This document shows, one piece after another, positions 25,392 to 35,489 of a DNA stretch of 64,000 nucleotides; position 1 is the first letter of the stretch; every line of letters starts with the position of its first letter. The translations under genes and the position numbers were made by a program. Origin of the DNA: Siccirubricoccus deserti (GTDB taxonomy: Bacteria > Pseudomonadota > Alphaproteobacteria > Acetobacterales > Acetobacteraceae); contig NZ_JACOMF010000013.1 in the NCBI RefSeq assembly GCF_014283215.1, positions 1 through 64,000 on the forward strand, in the 5' to 3' direction. A model generated the notes under the pieces. It made no database searches. It saw nothing but the letters and a program-made list of their open reading frames with translations, and was not told where the DNA came from.

Positions 25392-26275
25392 GCCTCGGCC
25401 CCGAAGAAGCGTAGGAACCAGTCGAGCACCTGTTCCGGCGCTTCCTCGTTGATGTAGTGCCCGCCCGGCAGCGCCTCGCCACGCACATCGGCGGCGCGCT
25501 GCTGCCAGAGGCCGAGCGGATCGGCGAAGCGCTTGCCGACGCTGCTGTCCTTTCCCCAGAGCACCAGCAGCGGCATCGCCAGCCTGCGGCCGAGATCGGC
25601 AGTGTCCAGCGCGCAGTCGATGGTCGCCGCCGCGCGGTAGTCGCCACAGGAGCCGCGGATGGTCTTCTCGTTGAAGCAGCGGACGTACTCGTCCCAGATC
25701 GCCGGTGGGATGTGGTTCAGGTCGGCGGTCAGCTTCAGCAGCTTCTTGCGCATGAACCAGTCGGCCGGCACGCTGCCCAGCATGCGTTCCGGGAAATCGG
25801 CGGGCTGCGCCATGAAGGGCCAGTGCCAGCCATTGATCGCCCCCTCCTTGTCCATCGCCGCCCACATGTCGAGCGTCGGCACGATGTCGAGCACCGCCGC
25901 CCGGATCACCGCCTGCGGATGGTCGAGGCACATGCGGTGGGTGGTGCGCCCGCCGCGGTCGTGGCCGGCGACGTGGAAGCGCTCATGGCCCAGCGCCCGC
26001 ATCACCTCGACCTGGTCCTGTGCCATGGCGCGGAAGGAGTAGTTCGAATGGTCCGGCGCCTCGGGCGGTGCCGAGCTGTCGCCATAGCCGCGCAGGTCGG
26101 CGGCGACGACATGGAAGTGCTCGGCCAGACGCGGCGCCACCGCATGCCAGGAGACATGGGTCAGCGGATTGCCGTGCAGCAGCAGCAGCGGCGGCCCGCT
26201 GCCGCCATGCCGCAGCCGGATGCGCGCCCCGCTGGTCTCGATGTCAGTGAGGGTGAAGCCGGGCATGATGTCCAT
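25379..26275 (-). CDS. Fluoroacetate/haloacetate dehalogenase-like alpha/beta hydrolase
   Basis: 298 residues. The nucleophile elbow VAGHDRGGRTTHR gives Asp106 with Arg107 and Arg110, the D-R-x-x-R arrangement that holds the haloacetate carboxylate. His151-Trp152 (GWHWPFMAQP) and Tyr213 (CGDYRAAATID) occupy the halide-pocket positions. Asp130 (VLDIVPT) and His273 (PGGHYINEE) complete the triad. From memory these match the Rhodopseudomonas fluoroacetate dehalogenase residues with a constant offset of four for most. LLLLHGNPLTH is the oxyanion loop. It would hydrolyse a C-halogen bond in the cytoplasm. The start is ATG 26275. Actual substrate range is untested. Confidence 0.82.
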   Translation of the reverse strand: MDIMPGFTLTDIETSGARIRLRHGGSGPPLLLLHGNPLTHVSWHAVAPRLAEHFHVVAADLRGYGDSSAPPEAPDHSNYSFRAMAQDQVEVMRALGHERFHVAGHDRGGRTTHRMCLDHPQAVIRAAVLDIVPTLDMWAAMDKEGAINGWHWPFMAQPADFPERMLGSVPADWFMRKKLLKLTADLNHIPPAIWDEYVRCFNEKTIRGSCGDYRAAATIDCALDTADLGRRLAMPLLVLWGKDSSVGKRFADPLGLWQQRAADVRGEALPGGHYINEEAPEQVLDWFLRFFGAEAQTQ

Positions 26276-26410
26276 GGGCAATTTCCGTCCTGCGTTGCGG
26301 AAGTGTGTCACCCGGCCGGCGGCAGCGCCAGCCGCATCCGGCATTGAGTCCGCGCGGCATTGCCGCCAGCATGCGGTGTCCAGGACAGAGTGGAACGGGA
26401 GGAAGACAGC

Positions 26411-27202
26411 ATGGATTTCACCGGCAAGGTCGCGGTCGTGACCGGCGGCGCCAACGGCATCGGGCGCGCCGTGTCGCTCGGCTTCGTGGAGCGCGGCGCG
26501 AAGGTGGTCATCGTCGACCGCGATGCGGCGGCGGGGGAGGCGCTGGCCGCCGAGATCGGCAAGGCGGCGATCTTCCGCGCCGCGGACGTCACCCGCGCGG
26601 CGGATGTCGCGGCCTATGTGAAGGCGGCGGTCGACAGCTTCGGCGCGATCGACTGCTTCCACAACAACGCCGGCATCGAGGGCCGCGTGGCGCCGACTGC
26701 GGAGTATGACGAAGCGGTGTTCGACGCGGTGATGGGGGTGAACGTCAAGGGCGTGTTCCTCGGCCTGCGCCACGTGTTGCCGGTGATGATCGGCCAGGGG
26801 CGCGGGGCGGTGGTGAACACCGCCTCGATCGCCGGGCTGGTCGGCACCGCGGGGATGCCGGCCTATGTCGCCTCCAAGCATGCGGTCATCGGCTTGACCA
26901 AGGTGGCGGCGGGGGAGGTTGGCAAGCTCGGCATTCGCGTCAATGCGATCTGCCCCGGGCCGATTTCCACCCGCATGGTGCAGGACATCGCCCGGCAGGT
27001 GTCGCCGAACAATCCCGAGAGCGTCGAGGAGACCTATGCCTCCGGCATTCCGCTGCGCCGCTACGGCACGGCGGAGGAAGTGGCGAACCTCGTCCTGTTC
27101 CTCTGCTCCGACCTCGCCAGCAACATCACCGGGGCACAGTATGTCGTCGATGGCGGGCGGACGGCGGCGCCGGCCGGTGTGGCCCAGGCGGGCATGCGAT
27201 AG
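26411..27202 (+). CDS. Short-chain dehydrogenase/reductase (SDR)
   Basis: 263 residues, classical SDR. The cofactor motif is VVTGGANGIGRAV, and NNAG lies within CFHNNAGIEG. The catalytic Ser is in VVNTASIAG, and Tyr/Lys in AYVASKHAV. The Asp in VIVDRD after strand 2 suggests NAD+ over NADP+. The C-terminus has NITGAQYVVDGGRT. The ATG 26411 has GGGAGGA upstream. It is divergent from the dehalogenase-like gene and followed after 143 bases by the Dpp-type permeases. It probably oxidises an alcohol intermediate. Confidence 0.9.
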   Translation: MDFTGKVAVVTGGANGIGRAVSLGFVERGAKVVIVDRDAAAGEALAAEIGKAAIFRAADVTRAADVAAYVKAAVDSFGAIDCFHNNAGIEGRVAPTAEYDEAVFDAVMGVNVKGVFLGLRHVLPVMIGQGRGAVVNTASIAGLVGTAGMPAYVASKHAVIGLTKVAAGEVGKLGIRVNAICPGPISTRMVQDIARQVSPNNPESVEETYASGIPLRRYGTAEEVANLVLFLCSDLASNITGAQYVVDGGRTAAPAGVAQAGMR

Positions 27203-27345
27203 CCCGCCCGGGCCACGAAACTTCACATTGACCGCCTGGGGCGGCTGACATTAGCGTCTTTCCTCGGCCGGCAATGCCCGGCCAGGGGAGGATGACGCCG
27301 AATGGCGCATGATGGTTCCGGCACGACCGTGCCGGCTGCTGGTTG

Positions 27346-28302
27346 ATGCTGCCCTATATCCTGCGCCGCCTCGGCTTTGGCGCGTTGACGGTGCTCGGCG
27401 TCTCCATCGTCGTCTTCGTCATCATGCGCATCCTGCCTGGCGATCCACTGGTCGCGATCTTCGGCCCTGACGGCTTCACCCGGCTGAGCGAGGAGCAGCG
27501 CGCCCACTACATGGCGGAGCTCGGCCTCAGCGACCCGCTGCCGGTGCAGTACCTGCGCTGGGTCGGCGATATCCTGCGCGGCGAACTTGGCCACTCCTTC
27601 TTTCGCTCGGAAAGCGTGGCCGAGATGATCCTCCGCCGCGGCCCGCTGACCGCGCAGATTGCGTTCCTCTCGGTGCTGCTGTCCTGGGTCGTCGGCATCC
27701 CGGTGGCGATCGTCAGCGCGCTGCGGCCCAACAGCATCGGCGACAACATCGTCCGCTTCCTCAGCATCCTGTTCCTGGCCGTCCCCGGCTTCTGGCTCGG
27801 CATGCTGATCGTGCTCGGTTTGCTCTTTGCCTTCGGCTACCGCGCGCCGCTGACCGGTGCATCACTGCTGGAGGATCCCTGGACGACCTTGCAGATGATC
27901 ATCGGGCCGGCGATCGTGCTCGGCCTGGGGCAGGCGGCCTATATCGCCCGCATGGCGCGCTCGAGCCTGCTGGAGGTGATCCGGGAGGATTACGTGCGCA
28001 CGGCCCGAGCCAAGGGGCTCGGCGGCCGCGCCGTCATCAGCCTGCATGCGCTGCCGAATGCGCTGCTGCCGGTCATCACCCTGTCGGGTGTGCTGCTCGG
28101 CTTCGTCCTCGCCGGCTCCATCCCGGTGGAGCGGGCCTTCGGCACGCCGGGGCTCGGCTCGGCGATGTTCGCCGCGGTCAGCGAGCGCGACGTCTTCGTC
28201 ATGCAAAATCTGGTGTTCCTCTATGCCATCGTCTTCGTCGCGCTGAACATCATGATCGATATTCTTATCGCCTGGCTCGACCCGAGGATCCGCTTTCGAT
28301 GA
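27346..28302 (+). CDS. ABC transporter permease, DppB-like
   Basis: 318 residues with about six membrane helices. The opening YILRRLGFGALTVLGVSIVV is typical of DppB/OppB. GDPLVAIFGPDG is the conserved periplasmic loop. The EAA loop that docks to the ATPase reads DYVRTARAKGLGGRAVISLHA, from residue 211. It forms the membrane channel with the next gene, with which it overlaps by four bases (ATGA). The start at ATG 27346 is preferred; TTG 27343 is adjacent. The importer's solute is not deducible; the class carries peptides, nickel or glutathione-type solutes. Confidence 0.88.
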   Translation: MLPYILRRLGFGALTVLGVSIVVFVIMRILPGDPLVAIFGPDGFTRLSEEQRAHYMAELGLSDPLPVQYLRWVGDILRGELGHSFFRSESVAEMILRRGPLTAQIAFLSVLLSWVVGIPVAIVSALRPNSIGDNIVRFLSILFLAVPGFWLGMLIVLGLLFAFGYRAPLTGASLLEDPWTTLQMIIGPAIVLGLGQAAYIARMARSSLLEVIREDYVRTARAKGLGGRAVISLHALPNALLPVITLSGVLLGFVLAGSIPVERAFGTPGLGSAMFAAVSERDVFVMQNLVFLYAIVFVALNIMIDILIAWLDPRIRFR

Positions 28303-29210
28303 GCCTGTCGCAGACCACCGCCGAACCCGCCGCCATTGTTCCGCCCGAGCCGACGCTGCTGCGGCGGATCGGCGACACCTTGGCGCTGTTCGCGCGGCGC
28401 TCGCCGTTATCGGCCTTCTGGGGCGTGGTTGCTGCGGCGATCGTCCTGGTTGCGGTCTTTGCCCCGCTGGTCGCGCCGCACGACCCGCTGATGGCGAACT
28501 TCCGGCAGATGGGCAAGCCGCCGGGCGAGGCCGGGCTGTTCGGCACGGATCAGGTCGGCCGCGACGTGCTCAGCCGGGTGATCCATGGCAGCCAGACCTC
28601 ACTCACCGTCGCCGCCGCGGCGGTGCTGCTGGGCACGACCTTCGGTGCGTTGTGGGGCATGGCCTGCGGCTTCTTCGGCGGGCGGTTCGACAATCTGAGC
28701 CAGCGCGCCATGGAGTTCATGCAGTCCTTCCCGGACCTGATCCTGGCGATGGCGATCGCCATGGCGCTCGGCGCTGGCACTGGCACGGTGATCGTCGCCA
28801 TCGCCATCACCCGCATTCCCTTCGGCGGCCGGGTGATTCGTTCCGTGGTGCTGTCGGTGAAGGAAATGCCCTTCGTCGAGGCGGCGCGCGGCCTCGGCGC
28901 CTCCAGCCGTCGGCTGATGTTCCGCCACATCCTGCCGCAATGCGTCGCGCCCTTTCTGATCCTGGCAACGGCGCATCTCGGCGTCGCCATCATCATCGAG
29001 GCTTCGCTCGGCTTCCTCGGCGTCGGCATCCCGCCGCCGACGCCGACCTGGGGCAACATGCTGGCCGATAGCCTGAACGCCGGATTGGTACCGCCCTGGT
29101 GGCTGGTGCTGTTCCCCGGCCTTGCCATCACCGTGACGGTGCTGGCGTTCAACCTGCTCGGAGACGGCATCCGCGACATGCTGGATCCGCGGCTGCGCGG
29201 CTCCGTCTGA
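28299..29210 (+). CDS. ABC transporter permease, DppC-like
   Basis: 303 residues. The N-terminal OppC_N segment (LFARRSPLSAFWGVVAAAIV) and HDPLMANF are followed by FGTDQVGRDVLSRVIHGSQT, the family signature. The EAA loop is FVEAARGLGASSRRLMFRHI. Late text LGFLGVGIPPPTPTWGNML is highly conserved in DppC. It forms the second channel half. The ATPase genes expected next lie on the opposite strand; their 3' end is six bases away. Confidence 0.9.
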   Translation: MSLSQTTAEPAAIVPPEPTLLRRIGDTLALFARRSPLSAFWGVVAAAIVLVAVFAPLVAPHDPLMANFRQMGKPPGEAGLFGTDQVGRDVLSRVIHGSQTSLTVAAAAVLLGTTFGALWGMACGFFGGRFDNLSQRAMEFMQSFPDLILAMAIAMALGAGTGTVIVAIAITRIPFGGRVIRSVVLSVKEMPFVEAARGLGASSRRLMFRHILPQCVAPFLILATAHLGVAIIIEASLGFLGVGIPPPTPTWGNMLADSLNAGLVPPWWLVLFPGLAITVTVLAFNLLGDGIRDMLDPRLRGSV

Positions 29211-29216
29211 CCAGTC

Positions 29217-30218
29217 TCAATGCGGCTGCGCCAGCGGCAGGCTGGCGCAGCCGTCGTGCAGGTGACAGGCGACGAGATGGCCGTCCCGGACCATGCGCAG
29301 CGCCGGTTCCTCGGTGCGGCACCGGCCATGCGCATAGGGGCAGCGGGTATGGAAGTGGCAGCCGCTTGGCCGGTTGATCGGGCTCGGCACGTCGCCGCTC
29401 AGGATCACCCGCTGGCGGCGCCGCGCCGTCACCTTGGCGATCGGCACGGCGGAGAGCAGCGCCTCGGTATAGGGGTGCAGCGGCGTCTCGAACAGGCTGG
29501 TCCGGTCGGTCAGCTCGACGATGCGGCCGAGGTACATCACCGCGACGCGATGGCTGATGTGCTCGACCACCGCAAGGTCATGCGCGACGAACAGGTAGGA
29601 GAGGCCGTACTCCTCCTGCAGATCGGTCAGCAGGTTGATGATCTGCGCCTGGATCGAGACGTCGAGCGCCGAGACCGGCTCGTCGCAGACGATCAGTGCC
29701 GGGCTGAGCGCCAGCGCGCGGGCGATGCCGATGCGCTGCCGCTGGCCGCCGGAGAATTCATGCGGATAGGCATGCCGCTGTTCCGGCCGCAGCCCCACCC
29801 GCTCGAACAGCTGTGCCACCCGGTCCCGCCGCTCCGCCCGCTCTCCCATGCGGTGGATCACCAGCGGTTCCTCGACGATCTCGCCGGCGGTCATGCGCGG
29901 GTTGAGTGAGGCGTAGGGATCCTGCTGGATCATCTGCATGCTGCGGCGGTAGGGCAGCATCGCCGTGCTGTCGAGATTGGTGATGTCGTCGCCGCGGAAG
30001 CGGATCTCGCCGCGGCTCGGCTGCAGCAGGCGCAGCAGGGTGCGGCCGGCGGTGGATTTGCCGCAGCCGCTCTCGCCGACCAGCCCGAGCGTCTCGCCGG
30101 CCGCGATCTGGAAGGAGATGCCGTCCACCGCATGGACCTGGCCGGTCGTGCCGCCGAACAGCCCGCGCTGCACGGGGAAGTGCTTCTGGAGGTCGCGCAC
30201 CTCGACGAGCGGCGTCAT
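29217..30218 (-). CDS. ABC transporter ATPase, DppF-like
   Basis: 333 residues. Walker A is [12 protein letters not shown], the Q-loop is [13 protein letters not shown], the signature is [15 protein letters not shown] and Walker B is LIVCDEP, followed by SALDVS and the H-loop [11 protein letters not shown]. The C-terminal oligopeptide-type extension has [13 protein letters not shown] with its cysteines. It hydrolyses ATP on the cytoplasmic face with the DppD-like partner. The ATG 30218 overlaps the end of that gene by four bases. It is convergent with dppC, an unusual layout. Confidence 0.92.
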   Translation of the reverse strand: MTPLVEVRDLQKHFPVQRGLFGGTTGQVHAVDGISFQIAAGETLGLVGESGCGKSTAGRTLLRLLQPSRGEIRFRGDDITNLDSTAMLPYRRSMQMIQQDPYASLNPRMTAGEIVEEPLVIHRMGERAERRDRVAQLFERVGLRPEQRHAYPHEFSGGQRQRIGIARALALSPALIVCDEPVSALDVSIQAQIINLLTDLQEEYGLSYLFVAHDLAVVEHISHRVAVMYLGRIVELTDRTSLFETPLHPYTEALLSAVPIAKVTARRRQRVILSGDVPSPINRPSGCHFHTRCPYAHGRCRTEEPALRMVRDGHLVACHLHDGCASLPLAQPH

Positions 30219-31282
30219 GCTGCGACCGCCCCGGCAAGGACGCGTTCCGCATGCCAGCACGCCGCCCAATGGCCGGGTCGATGCTCAGCGAGCGGCGGCG
30301 GCGCCGCGTGGCATGCCGTGGTCGCGAAGCCGCAGCGCGGGGCGAAACTGCAGCCCGGCGGCAACCGCGTGAGAGAAGGGACCATGCCCTTGATCTCGGT
30401 CAGCCTCGGGCGGCGGGCGCCGCCGCGCGCCGCGCCCTCGATGTCCGGGATCGAGCCGAGCAGACCGCGGGTGTAGGGGTGGGCCGGGTGCTCGAACAGA
30501 TCGGCGACATTCGCCTCCTCGACCTTGCGGCCGGCGTACATCACCACGACGCGATCAGCGGTCTCCGCCACCACGCCCATATCATGGGTGATCAGCACCA
30601 CGGCGGTGCCGAGCGTCTTCTGCTGTTCGCGGATCAGCGCCAGGATCTGGGCCTGGATGGTGACGTCGAGCGCTGTGGTCGGCTCGTCGGCGATCAGCAC
30701 CTTCGGATTGCAGGATAGCGCCATCGCGATCATCACCCGCTGCCGCATCCCGCCCGAGAGCTGGTGCGGGTAGCTGGCGGCACGGCTCTCGGCATCGGGG
30801 ATGGAGACGCGACGCAGCATGGCCACCGCCTTCGCCATCGCGTCCCGCCGCGACAGACCTTGATGCAGCGCGATCGCCTCGCTGACCTGGCGACCGATGG
30901 TATAGAGCGGGTTGAGCGAGGTCATCGGCTCCTGAAAGATCATCGAGATCTCGTTCCCGCGGATGCGTTCCATCTCCGGCTCGCTCAGCGCCAGGAGGTC
31001 GCGGCCCTCGAAGCAAATCCGGCCGCCGGCGATGCGCCCTGGCGGGCTGGTGATGAGCCGCAGCACCGACAGGGCTGTGACGCTCTTGCCACAACCGCTT
31101 TCGCCGACCACGCAGAGCGTCTCGCCGCGGCGCACCGTGTAGGACACGCCATCGACCGCTCGGATGGTGCCGGCTGCGGTACGGAATTCGGTCCGGAGAT
31201 CTTCGATTTCGAGGACGGCGTCGGCGGGCGCGGGTGCGGGCCCGGCGGCGCCCGCGAGATCGCGCAGCACTGTTTGATTCAC
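30215..31282 (-). CDS. ABC transporter ATPase, DppD-like
   Basis: 355 residues. Walker A is [12 protein letters not shown], the Q-loop [13 protein letters not shown], the signature [16 protein letters not shown], Walker [15 protein letters not shown] and the H-loop [11 protein letters not shown]. The Dpp-type C-terminal region reads [18 protein letters not shown]. The GTG start at 31282 (MNQTVLRD) has GGGAGGAG upstream, so I prefer it to the longer frame. It is divergent from the substrate-binding gene, with 139 bases between; this interval must hold both promoters. Confidence 0.9.
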   Translation of the reverse strand: MNQTVLRDLAGAAGPAPAPADAVLEIEDLRTEFRTAAGTIRAVDGVSYTVRRGETLCVVGESGCGKSVTALSVLRLITSPPGRIAGGRICFEGRDLLALSEPEMERIRGNEISMIFQEPMTSLNPLYTIGRQVSEAIALHQGLSRRDAMAKAVAMLRRVSIPDAESRAASYPHQLSGGMRQRVMIAMALSCNPKVLIADEPTTALDVTIQAQILALIREQQKTLGTAVVLITHDMGVVAETADRVVVMYAGRKVEEANVADLFEHPAHPYTRGLLGSIPDIEGAARGGARRPRLTEIKGMVPSLTRLPPGCSFAPRCGFATTACHAAPPPLAEHRPGHWAACWHAERVLAGAVAA

Positions 31283-31421
31283 GACGTGACTCCTCCCGAC
31301 GCCGGCGTGTAGCCTGTTGCCGGGACGGTACCATCGGCAGTCGGTCATGCTCAACGGTGATCGACAGCCGCCGCCTTCGGCATCATCGAATAACAAGAAT
31401 GCCGACCGCAGGGAGGAAACA

Positions 31422-33107
31422 ATGAAACGCAATGATGTGCCGCGTGCGGCGCTCGGTCGCCGTCAATTCCTCGAAGCCTCCGCCGCTTTGGCTGCTTATG
31501 GGCTGCTTCCGGGCGAGAGCCTGGCAGCCGATGTGCCGCTGGAGTTCGACGGATCCCGCTTCCAGCTTGCCGCGCCCGAGCCGAACCCGAAGCGCGGCGG
31601 CGTGCTGCGCTACGCCATCACCAGCCGGCCGCCGCATTTCGACGTGCATCAATCCGGCACGATCAACAGCCTGGGCGCCCAGGGCTGCATGTTCGACAAC
31701 CTGATCCGCCGGGACCCGCGCGACAGCGGCAAGACCATCATCCCCGACCTGGCGCATAGCTGGCAGATCGCCCCGGACGGCAAGACCTACACCTTCTTCC
31801 TCCGCCGCGACGTGCAATTCCACGACGGTGCGGAGCTGACCGCCGAGGATGTGAAGGCGACCTACGATCGTATCGTCAAGCCGCCCTCCGGCATCAGCAT
31901 CCCGCGAAGCACGCTGTTCACGGCCGTGAGCGAGATCAACGCGCGCGACAAATACACGATCGAGTTCAAGCTGCAGGAGCCTCGGCCGGCGAATTTCATC
32001 ATGAGTGCCTTCGCCAGCGGATGGAACGTGATCTTCCGCAAGAAGACGCTTGAGGAGAACGGCTACAACCTGCGCCGCGTCGTCAACATCCCCGGCACCG
32101 GCCCCTTCCGCTCCGTCCGCCGGGTGGAGAACGAGGTCTGGGTGATGGAGCGGAATGACAAATACTGGAACAAGGGGCTACCCTACCTCGACGGCATCGA
32201 ATTCTACCATGCGCTGCCCTTCTCGCCGGAACTTGGCTCAGCACTGCTGTCCGGGCGGGTCGACTACGCCCGCATCATGGACCCTGTCTCCAACCGCCGG
32301 GTGCGCGCCACACCTGGCATGTCCGGCACGGACTTCTACCAGAGCGTCATCCAGGCAACCTGGGTCAATGCGAAGAAGAAGCCGCTGGATGATCCGCGGG
32401 TGCGCCGCGCCATGCATCTGGTGCTGGACAAGGCGGTGCTGGTGGAGGTGGTGAAGGATGTGGCGCCGATGATGGTCGGTGGGTTCATCTACCCCTTCTC
32501 CGATTTCGCCACGCCACGCGCCGAGCTGACCCGCCGACTCGGATACCAGGCCGATCCGGGTGCGGCGGTGAAGGAGGCGCGGGCACTGATGGCGGCGGCG
32601 GGGCAGGGAAGGGGCGTCCGCGGCCTCGACTTCATCGTTCGCGACGTCGCCACCTTCAAGCTCTGGGCGCAGGCGATCCAGGCGATGCTGCAGCAGACGC
32701 TGAACATTGAATGCCGGCTGCGTACCGTCGTCGAATCGGTGTGGTTCGACGATGTGCGGTCCGGCAATTACGACTTGGCGATCGGCGCCGTCGTCTCCAC
32801 GCTGCTCGACCCATCCGACTACTTCAACGCCTGGTACAAGGATGGCGGGTCGCAGAATTACTCGAACTGGTCTGATCCCCGGCTGGAGCCGCTGCTGCCG
32901 CAGATCGATCGCGAGGTGGATTCCGCCAAGCGCCTGGCGCTGATTCGCCAGGCGGAGGCGATCATGGAGGAGAACCCGCCGCTGCTGCCGGTGGCCTGGG
33001 AGAAGATCATGGACGGCTGGTTCAATTACGTGAAGGGCCATGTGCCGGACGAGTATTTCGGCATCTACGACGTTGTCCGCATGGACACCATGTGGCTCGA
33101 CAAGTGA
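31422..33107 (+). CDS. ABC transporter substrate-binding protein, family 5 (DppA-like)
   Basis: 561 residues. A twin-arginine-type signal ([20 protein letters not shown]) suggests Tat export of a folded protein. The mature part begins [20 protein letters not shown] and has the SBP_bac_5 marks [40 protein letters not shown] and IPGTGPFRS. It captures the solute for the DppBCDF-like transporter. The start is ATG 31422 behind GGGAGGAAAC; ATG 31317 has no site. The importer components lie on both strands around it. Confidence 0.92.
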   Translation: MKRNDVPRAALGRRQFLEASAALAAYGLLPGESLAADVPLEFDGSRFQLAAPEPNPKRGGVLRYAITSRPPHFDVHQSGTINSLGAQGCMFDNLIRRDPRDSGKTIIPDLAHSWQIAPDGKTYTFFLRRDVQFHDGAELTAEDVKATYDRIVKPPSGISIPRSTLFTAVSEINARDKYTIEFKLQEPRPANFIMSAFASGWNVIFRKKTLEENGYNLRRVVNIPGTGPFRSVRRVENEVWVMERNDKYWNKGLPYLDGIEFYHALPFSPELGSALLSGRVDYARIMDPVSNRRVRATPGMSGTDFYQSVIQATWVNAKKKPLDDPRVRRAMHLVLDKAVLVEVVKDVAPMMVGGFIYPFSDFATPRAELTRRLGYQADPGAAVKEARALMAAAGQGRGVRGLDFIVRDVATFKLWAQAIQAMLQQTLNIECRLRTVVESVWFDDVRSGNYDLAIGAVVSTLLDPSDYFNAWYKDGGSQNYSNWSDPRLEPLLPQIDREVDSAKRLALIRQAEAIMEENPPLLPVAWEKIMDGWFNYVKGHVPDEYFGIYDVVRMDTMWLDK

Positions 33108-33201
33108 CCCGCCCGGTCGCGGCGTGGCATCGAAATCGATTGCCGCGCCGCGGCGCCGCTCGTTAAGCTTGGTGTGCCATGACGCTGATGAGATACTCCG
33201 C

Positions 33202-33615
33202 ATGAGCAAGCACGTCGTTGCCGCCGTTGCCGATCTGCCGCCGGGCAGCCGGAAGCTGGTGATGGTGAAGGGCCGGCCGATCGCGGTCTTCAACATCGGC
33301 GGCGACTTCTTCGGCCTGATGAACCGCTGCCCGCACCAGGGGGGCGACCTCTGCGCCGGCGAGTTGACCGGGCTGGTCACCGCTGACCGGCCCGGCGAGT
33401 ATCGCATGTCGCGACCGGGCGAGATCATTCGTTGCCCGTGGCATGGTTGGGAATTCGACGTGCGCACTGGCCAGTCCTGGTGTGAGCCGGGCCGCATCAG
33501 GACCAAGCAGTATCCGGTGGAGGTGGCCTCCGGCGATGCGCTGGTGAAGGGGCCCTACATCGCCGAGACGATCCCGGTAGCCGTCGAGGAGGAGTATGTG
33601 GTCGTCGAGGTCTGA
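33202..33615 (+). CDS. Rieske [2Fe-2S] ferredoxin-like protein
   Basis: 137 residues. Two cluster motifs are complete: CPHQGG (CxH) and CPWHGW (CxxH). They ligate one [2Fe-2S] cluster through two Cys and two His. The intervening LTADRPGEYRMSRPGEIIR insertion is somewhat long for small Rieske ferredoxins. Proteins of this kind pass electrons to oxygenases. It lies between the two ABC importer gene sets; a flavin monooxygenase, but no Rieske oxygenase alpha subunit, is found in the island, so its redox partner is unknown. The start is ATG 33202. Confidence 0.85.
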   Translation: MSKHVVAAVADLPPGSRKLVMVKGRPIAVFNIGGDFFGLMNRCPHQGGDLCAGELTGLVTADRPGEYRMSRPGEIIRCPWHGWEFDVRTGQSWCEPGRIRTKQYPVEVASGDALVKGPYIAETIPVAVEEEYVVVEV

Positions 33616-33663
33616 CGGCTGCGCAGAAAACCCGGCAGGAACCGGGACGCGGAGGAAGGCCAC

Positions 33664-34602
33664 ATGGGCGAGAGCAGCAGGGCTGCCCCGCATGGTTTGA
33701 CGCTTCCTGCCCCGGCTCGCACGGTGGGGCGGGGCGTGCGCATCTCGCTCGACCGATGGTTCACGCCCTTCGCCGTCCTGCCGACCTTCGCCGTCATGCT
33801 GCTCGTGTTCGGCCTACCGCTGCTGTTCTCGCTCTATCTCAGCTTCACCGGCTGGTCGCTGAGCCAGGAACTGCTGGGCGGCGAGTTCGTCGGGCTGGCG
33901 AATTATCAGGACCTGCTGGACGACCCGGTGTTCATCGGCAGCCTTGGCATCACCTTCGGCTTCACCGCCGCGGCAGTGGCGGCGCAGCTCGGACTTGGGC
34001 TGGTCATCGCGCTGCTGTTGAATGTCGACCTGCCTTACATGCGCGTCTTCCGCACCGCGCTGATCGTGCCGATGATGATCACGCCGATCGTCGGAGCGCT
34101 GTGCTGGAAGCTGCTCCTCGACCCTTCCCACGGCGTGTTCAACTACTGGATCGGCGAGCGCATCGTCTGGCTCGGCATGCCGGGCACGGCGCTGGCGGCG
34201 GTCTGGCTGGTGAATGTCTGGCACAGCACACCCTATGTCGCGCTGATCCTGCTGGCCGGGCTGCGCTCCCTGCCAAGCGAACCGCGCGAGGCAGCCGCGA
34301 TCGACGGCGCCAGCCGGCTGCAGATGTTCCGGCATGTCACCCTGCCGCTGCTCCGGCCCTATCTGCTGGTGGCGCTGCTGCTGCGGACGATCTTCGAGTT
34401 CCGCGCCTTCGACAACATCTACGCCATGACCGGCGGTGGCCCGGCGAACAGCACCATGGTGCTGTCGATGTTCACCTACCTGGTCTCCTTCGTGCGCTTC
34501 GACTTCAGCCTCGGTGCCGCGGCCTCCTGGATGATGCTGCTGATGTCAATGCTGCTGTGCCTCGCCTTCATCGCGGTGATCCGCCGCCGGGACGCCAACT
34601 GA
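33664..34602 (+). CDS. Sugar-type ABC transporter permease, MalF/UgpA-like
   Basis: 312 residues with about six membrane helices after a 38-residue cytoplasmic tail. FGLPLLFSLYLSFTGWSL, FVGLANYQDLLDDPVFIGSL, and the EAA loop EPREAAAIDGASRLQMFRHV mark the CUT1 permease family. FDNIYAMTGGGPANSTM is the canonical late signature. It is the first gene of a four-gene or longer run (permease, permease, binding protein, amidohydrolases). The next ATG overlaps its stop (TGATG). No MalK/UgpC ATPase is present here. Confidence 0.9.
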   Translation: MGESSRAAPHGLTLPAPARTVGRGVRISLDRWFTPFAVLPTFAVMLLVFGLPLLFSLYLSFTGWSLSQELLGGEFVGLANYQDLLDDPVFIGSLGITFGFTAAAVAAQLGLGLVIALLLNVDLPYMRVFRTALIVPMMITPIVGALCWKLLLDPSHGVFNYWIGERIVWLGMPGTALAAVWLVNVWHSTPYVALILLAGLRSLPSEPREAAAIDGASRLQMFRHVTLPLLRPYLLVALLLRTIFEFRAFDNIYAMTGGGPANSTMVLSMFTYLVSFVRFDFSLGAAASWMMLLMSMLLCLAFIAVIRRRDAN

Positions 34603-35450
34603 TGGCCGGCGTCGTCGGCTCCCGCCGGGTGCGGCGCATCGAGGCCGCGCTGGTCTATCTGGCGCTGGCCGTGCTGGCCGCCGCTTTCCTGTTTCCGCTG
34701 CTCTGGGTGCTCGGCCTGTCCTTGAAGACGCGGCCGCAGATCTTCGCCGACGTGCCGCTGTTTCTCTGGTGGCCGACCTTCGAGCATTACGCGGATGTGC
34801 TGTCGCGGGCGGATTTCCTGAAGGCCTTCGTCAACACGCTGATCGTCTCGGCGTCGGCAGTGCTGCTCTCGCTCTGCGTCGGGGTGCCGGCGGCCTATGC
34901 CTTTGCCCGCTTCCCCTTCCGCGGCCGCTCCTTCCTGTTCTTCGCCCTGCTGGTGATGCGCATGCTGCCGCCGATCGCGGTGCTGGTGCCGATGTATGTG
35001 CTGTTCACCAAGCTGGGCCTGGCGACGACCCGGCTCAGCGTGGTGCTGGCCTATACCACCTTCAGCCTGCCGCTAGTGGTCTGGATCATGCGCGGCTTCT
35101 TCGAGGATCTGCCGAAGGAGCTGGAGGAAAGCGCCTGGATCGACGGCGCCACCCGCTACGGCGGCTTCCTTCGCGTGGTGCTGCCGCTGGCCCGGCCCGG
35201 GATGGTTGCCGCCAGCATCCTGTGCCTCCAGCTCGCCTGGAACGACTTCCTCTTCGCGGCGGTGCTGACCAACAACGCCACCCAGACCCTGCCGGTGCTG
35301 ATGGCCGGCTTCTCAGGCGGCGATTCCGGCGTGGATTGGGGCGCGATGACGGCCTCCGGCATGCTGGTGATCCTGCCGGTGATCATCTTCTCCTTCATGG
35401 CGCAGCGCCACCTCGTGGCCGGACTCTCATCCGGCTCGGTCAAGGGATGA
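34602..35450 (+). CDS. Sugar-type ABC transporter permease, MalG/UgpE-like
   Basis: 282 residues. The N-terminal helix FLFPLLWVLGLSLKTRPQIF and PTFEHYADVL are typical. The EAA loop is LEESAWIDGATRYGGFLRVV. Final text LAWNDFLFAAVLTN matches MalG. It begins at the ATG that shares a base with the stop of the preceding permease, so translation is coupled. The two should form a heterodimeric channel needing a MalK-type ATPase from elsewhere in the genome. Confidence 0.9.
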   Translation: MAGVVGSRRVRRIEAALVYLALAVLAAAFLFPLLWVLGLSLKTRPQIFADVPLFLWWPTFEHYADVLSRADFLKAFVNTLIVSASAVLLSLCVGVPAAYAFARFPFRGRSFLFFALLVMRMLPPIAVLVPMYVLFTKLGLATTRLSVVLAYTTFSLPLVVWIMRGFFEDLPKELEESAWIDGATRYGGFLRVVLPLARPGMVAASILCLQLAWNDFLFAAVLTNNATQTLPVLMAGFSGGDSGVDWGAMTASGMLVILPVIIFSFMAQRHLVAGLSSGSVKG

Positions 35451-35489
35451 ACCAAGCCCGGACAACCGGGCGAAGCTGGGAGGACGACC

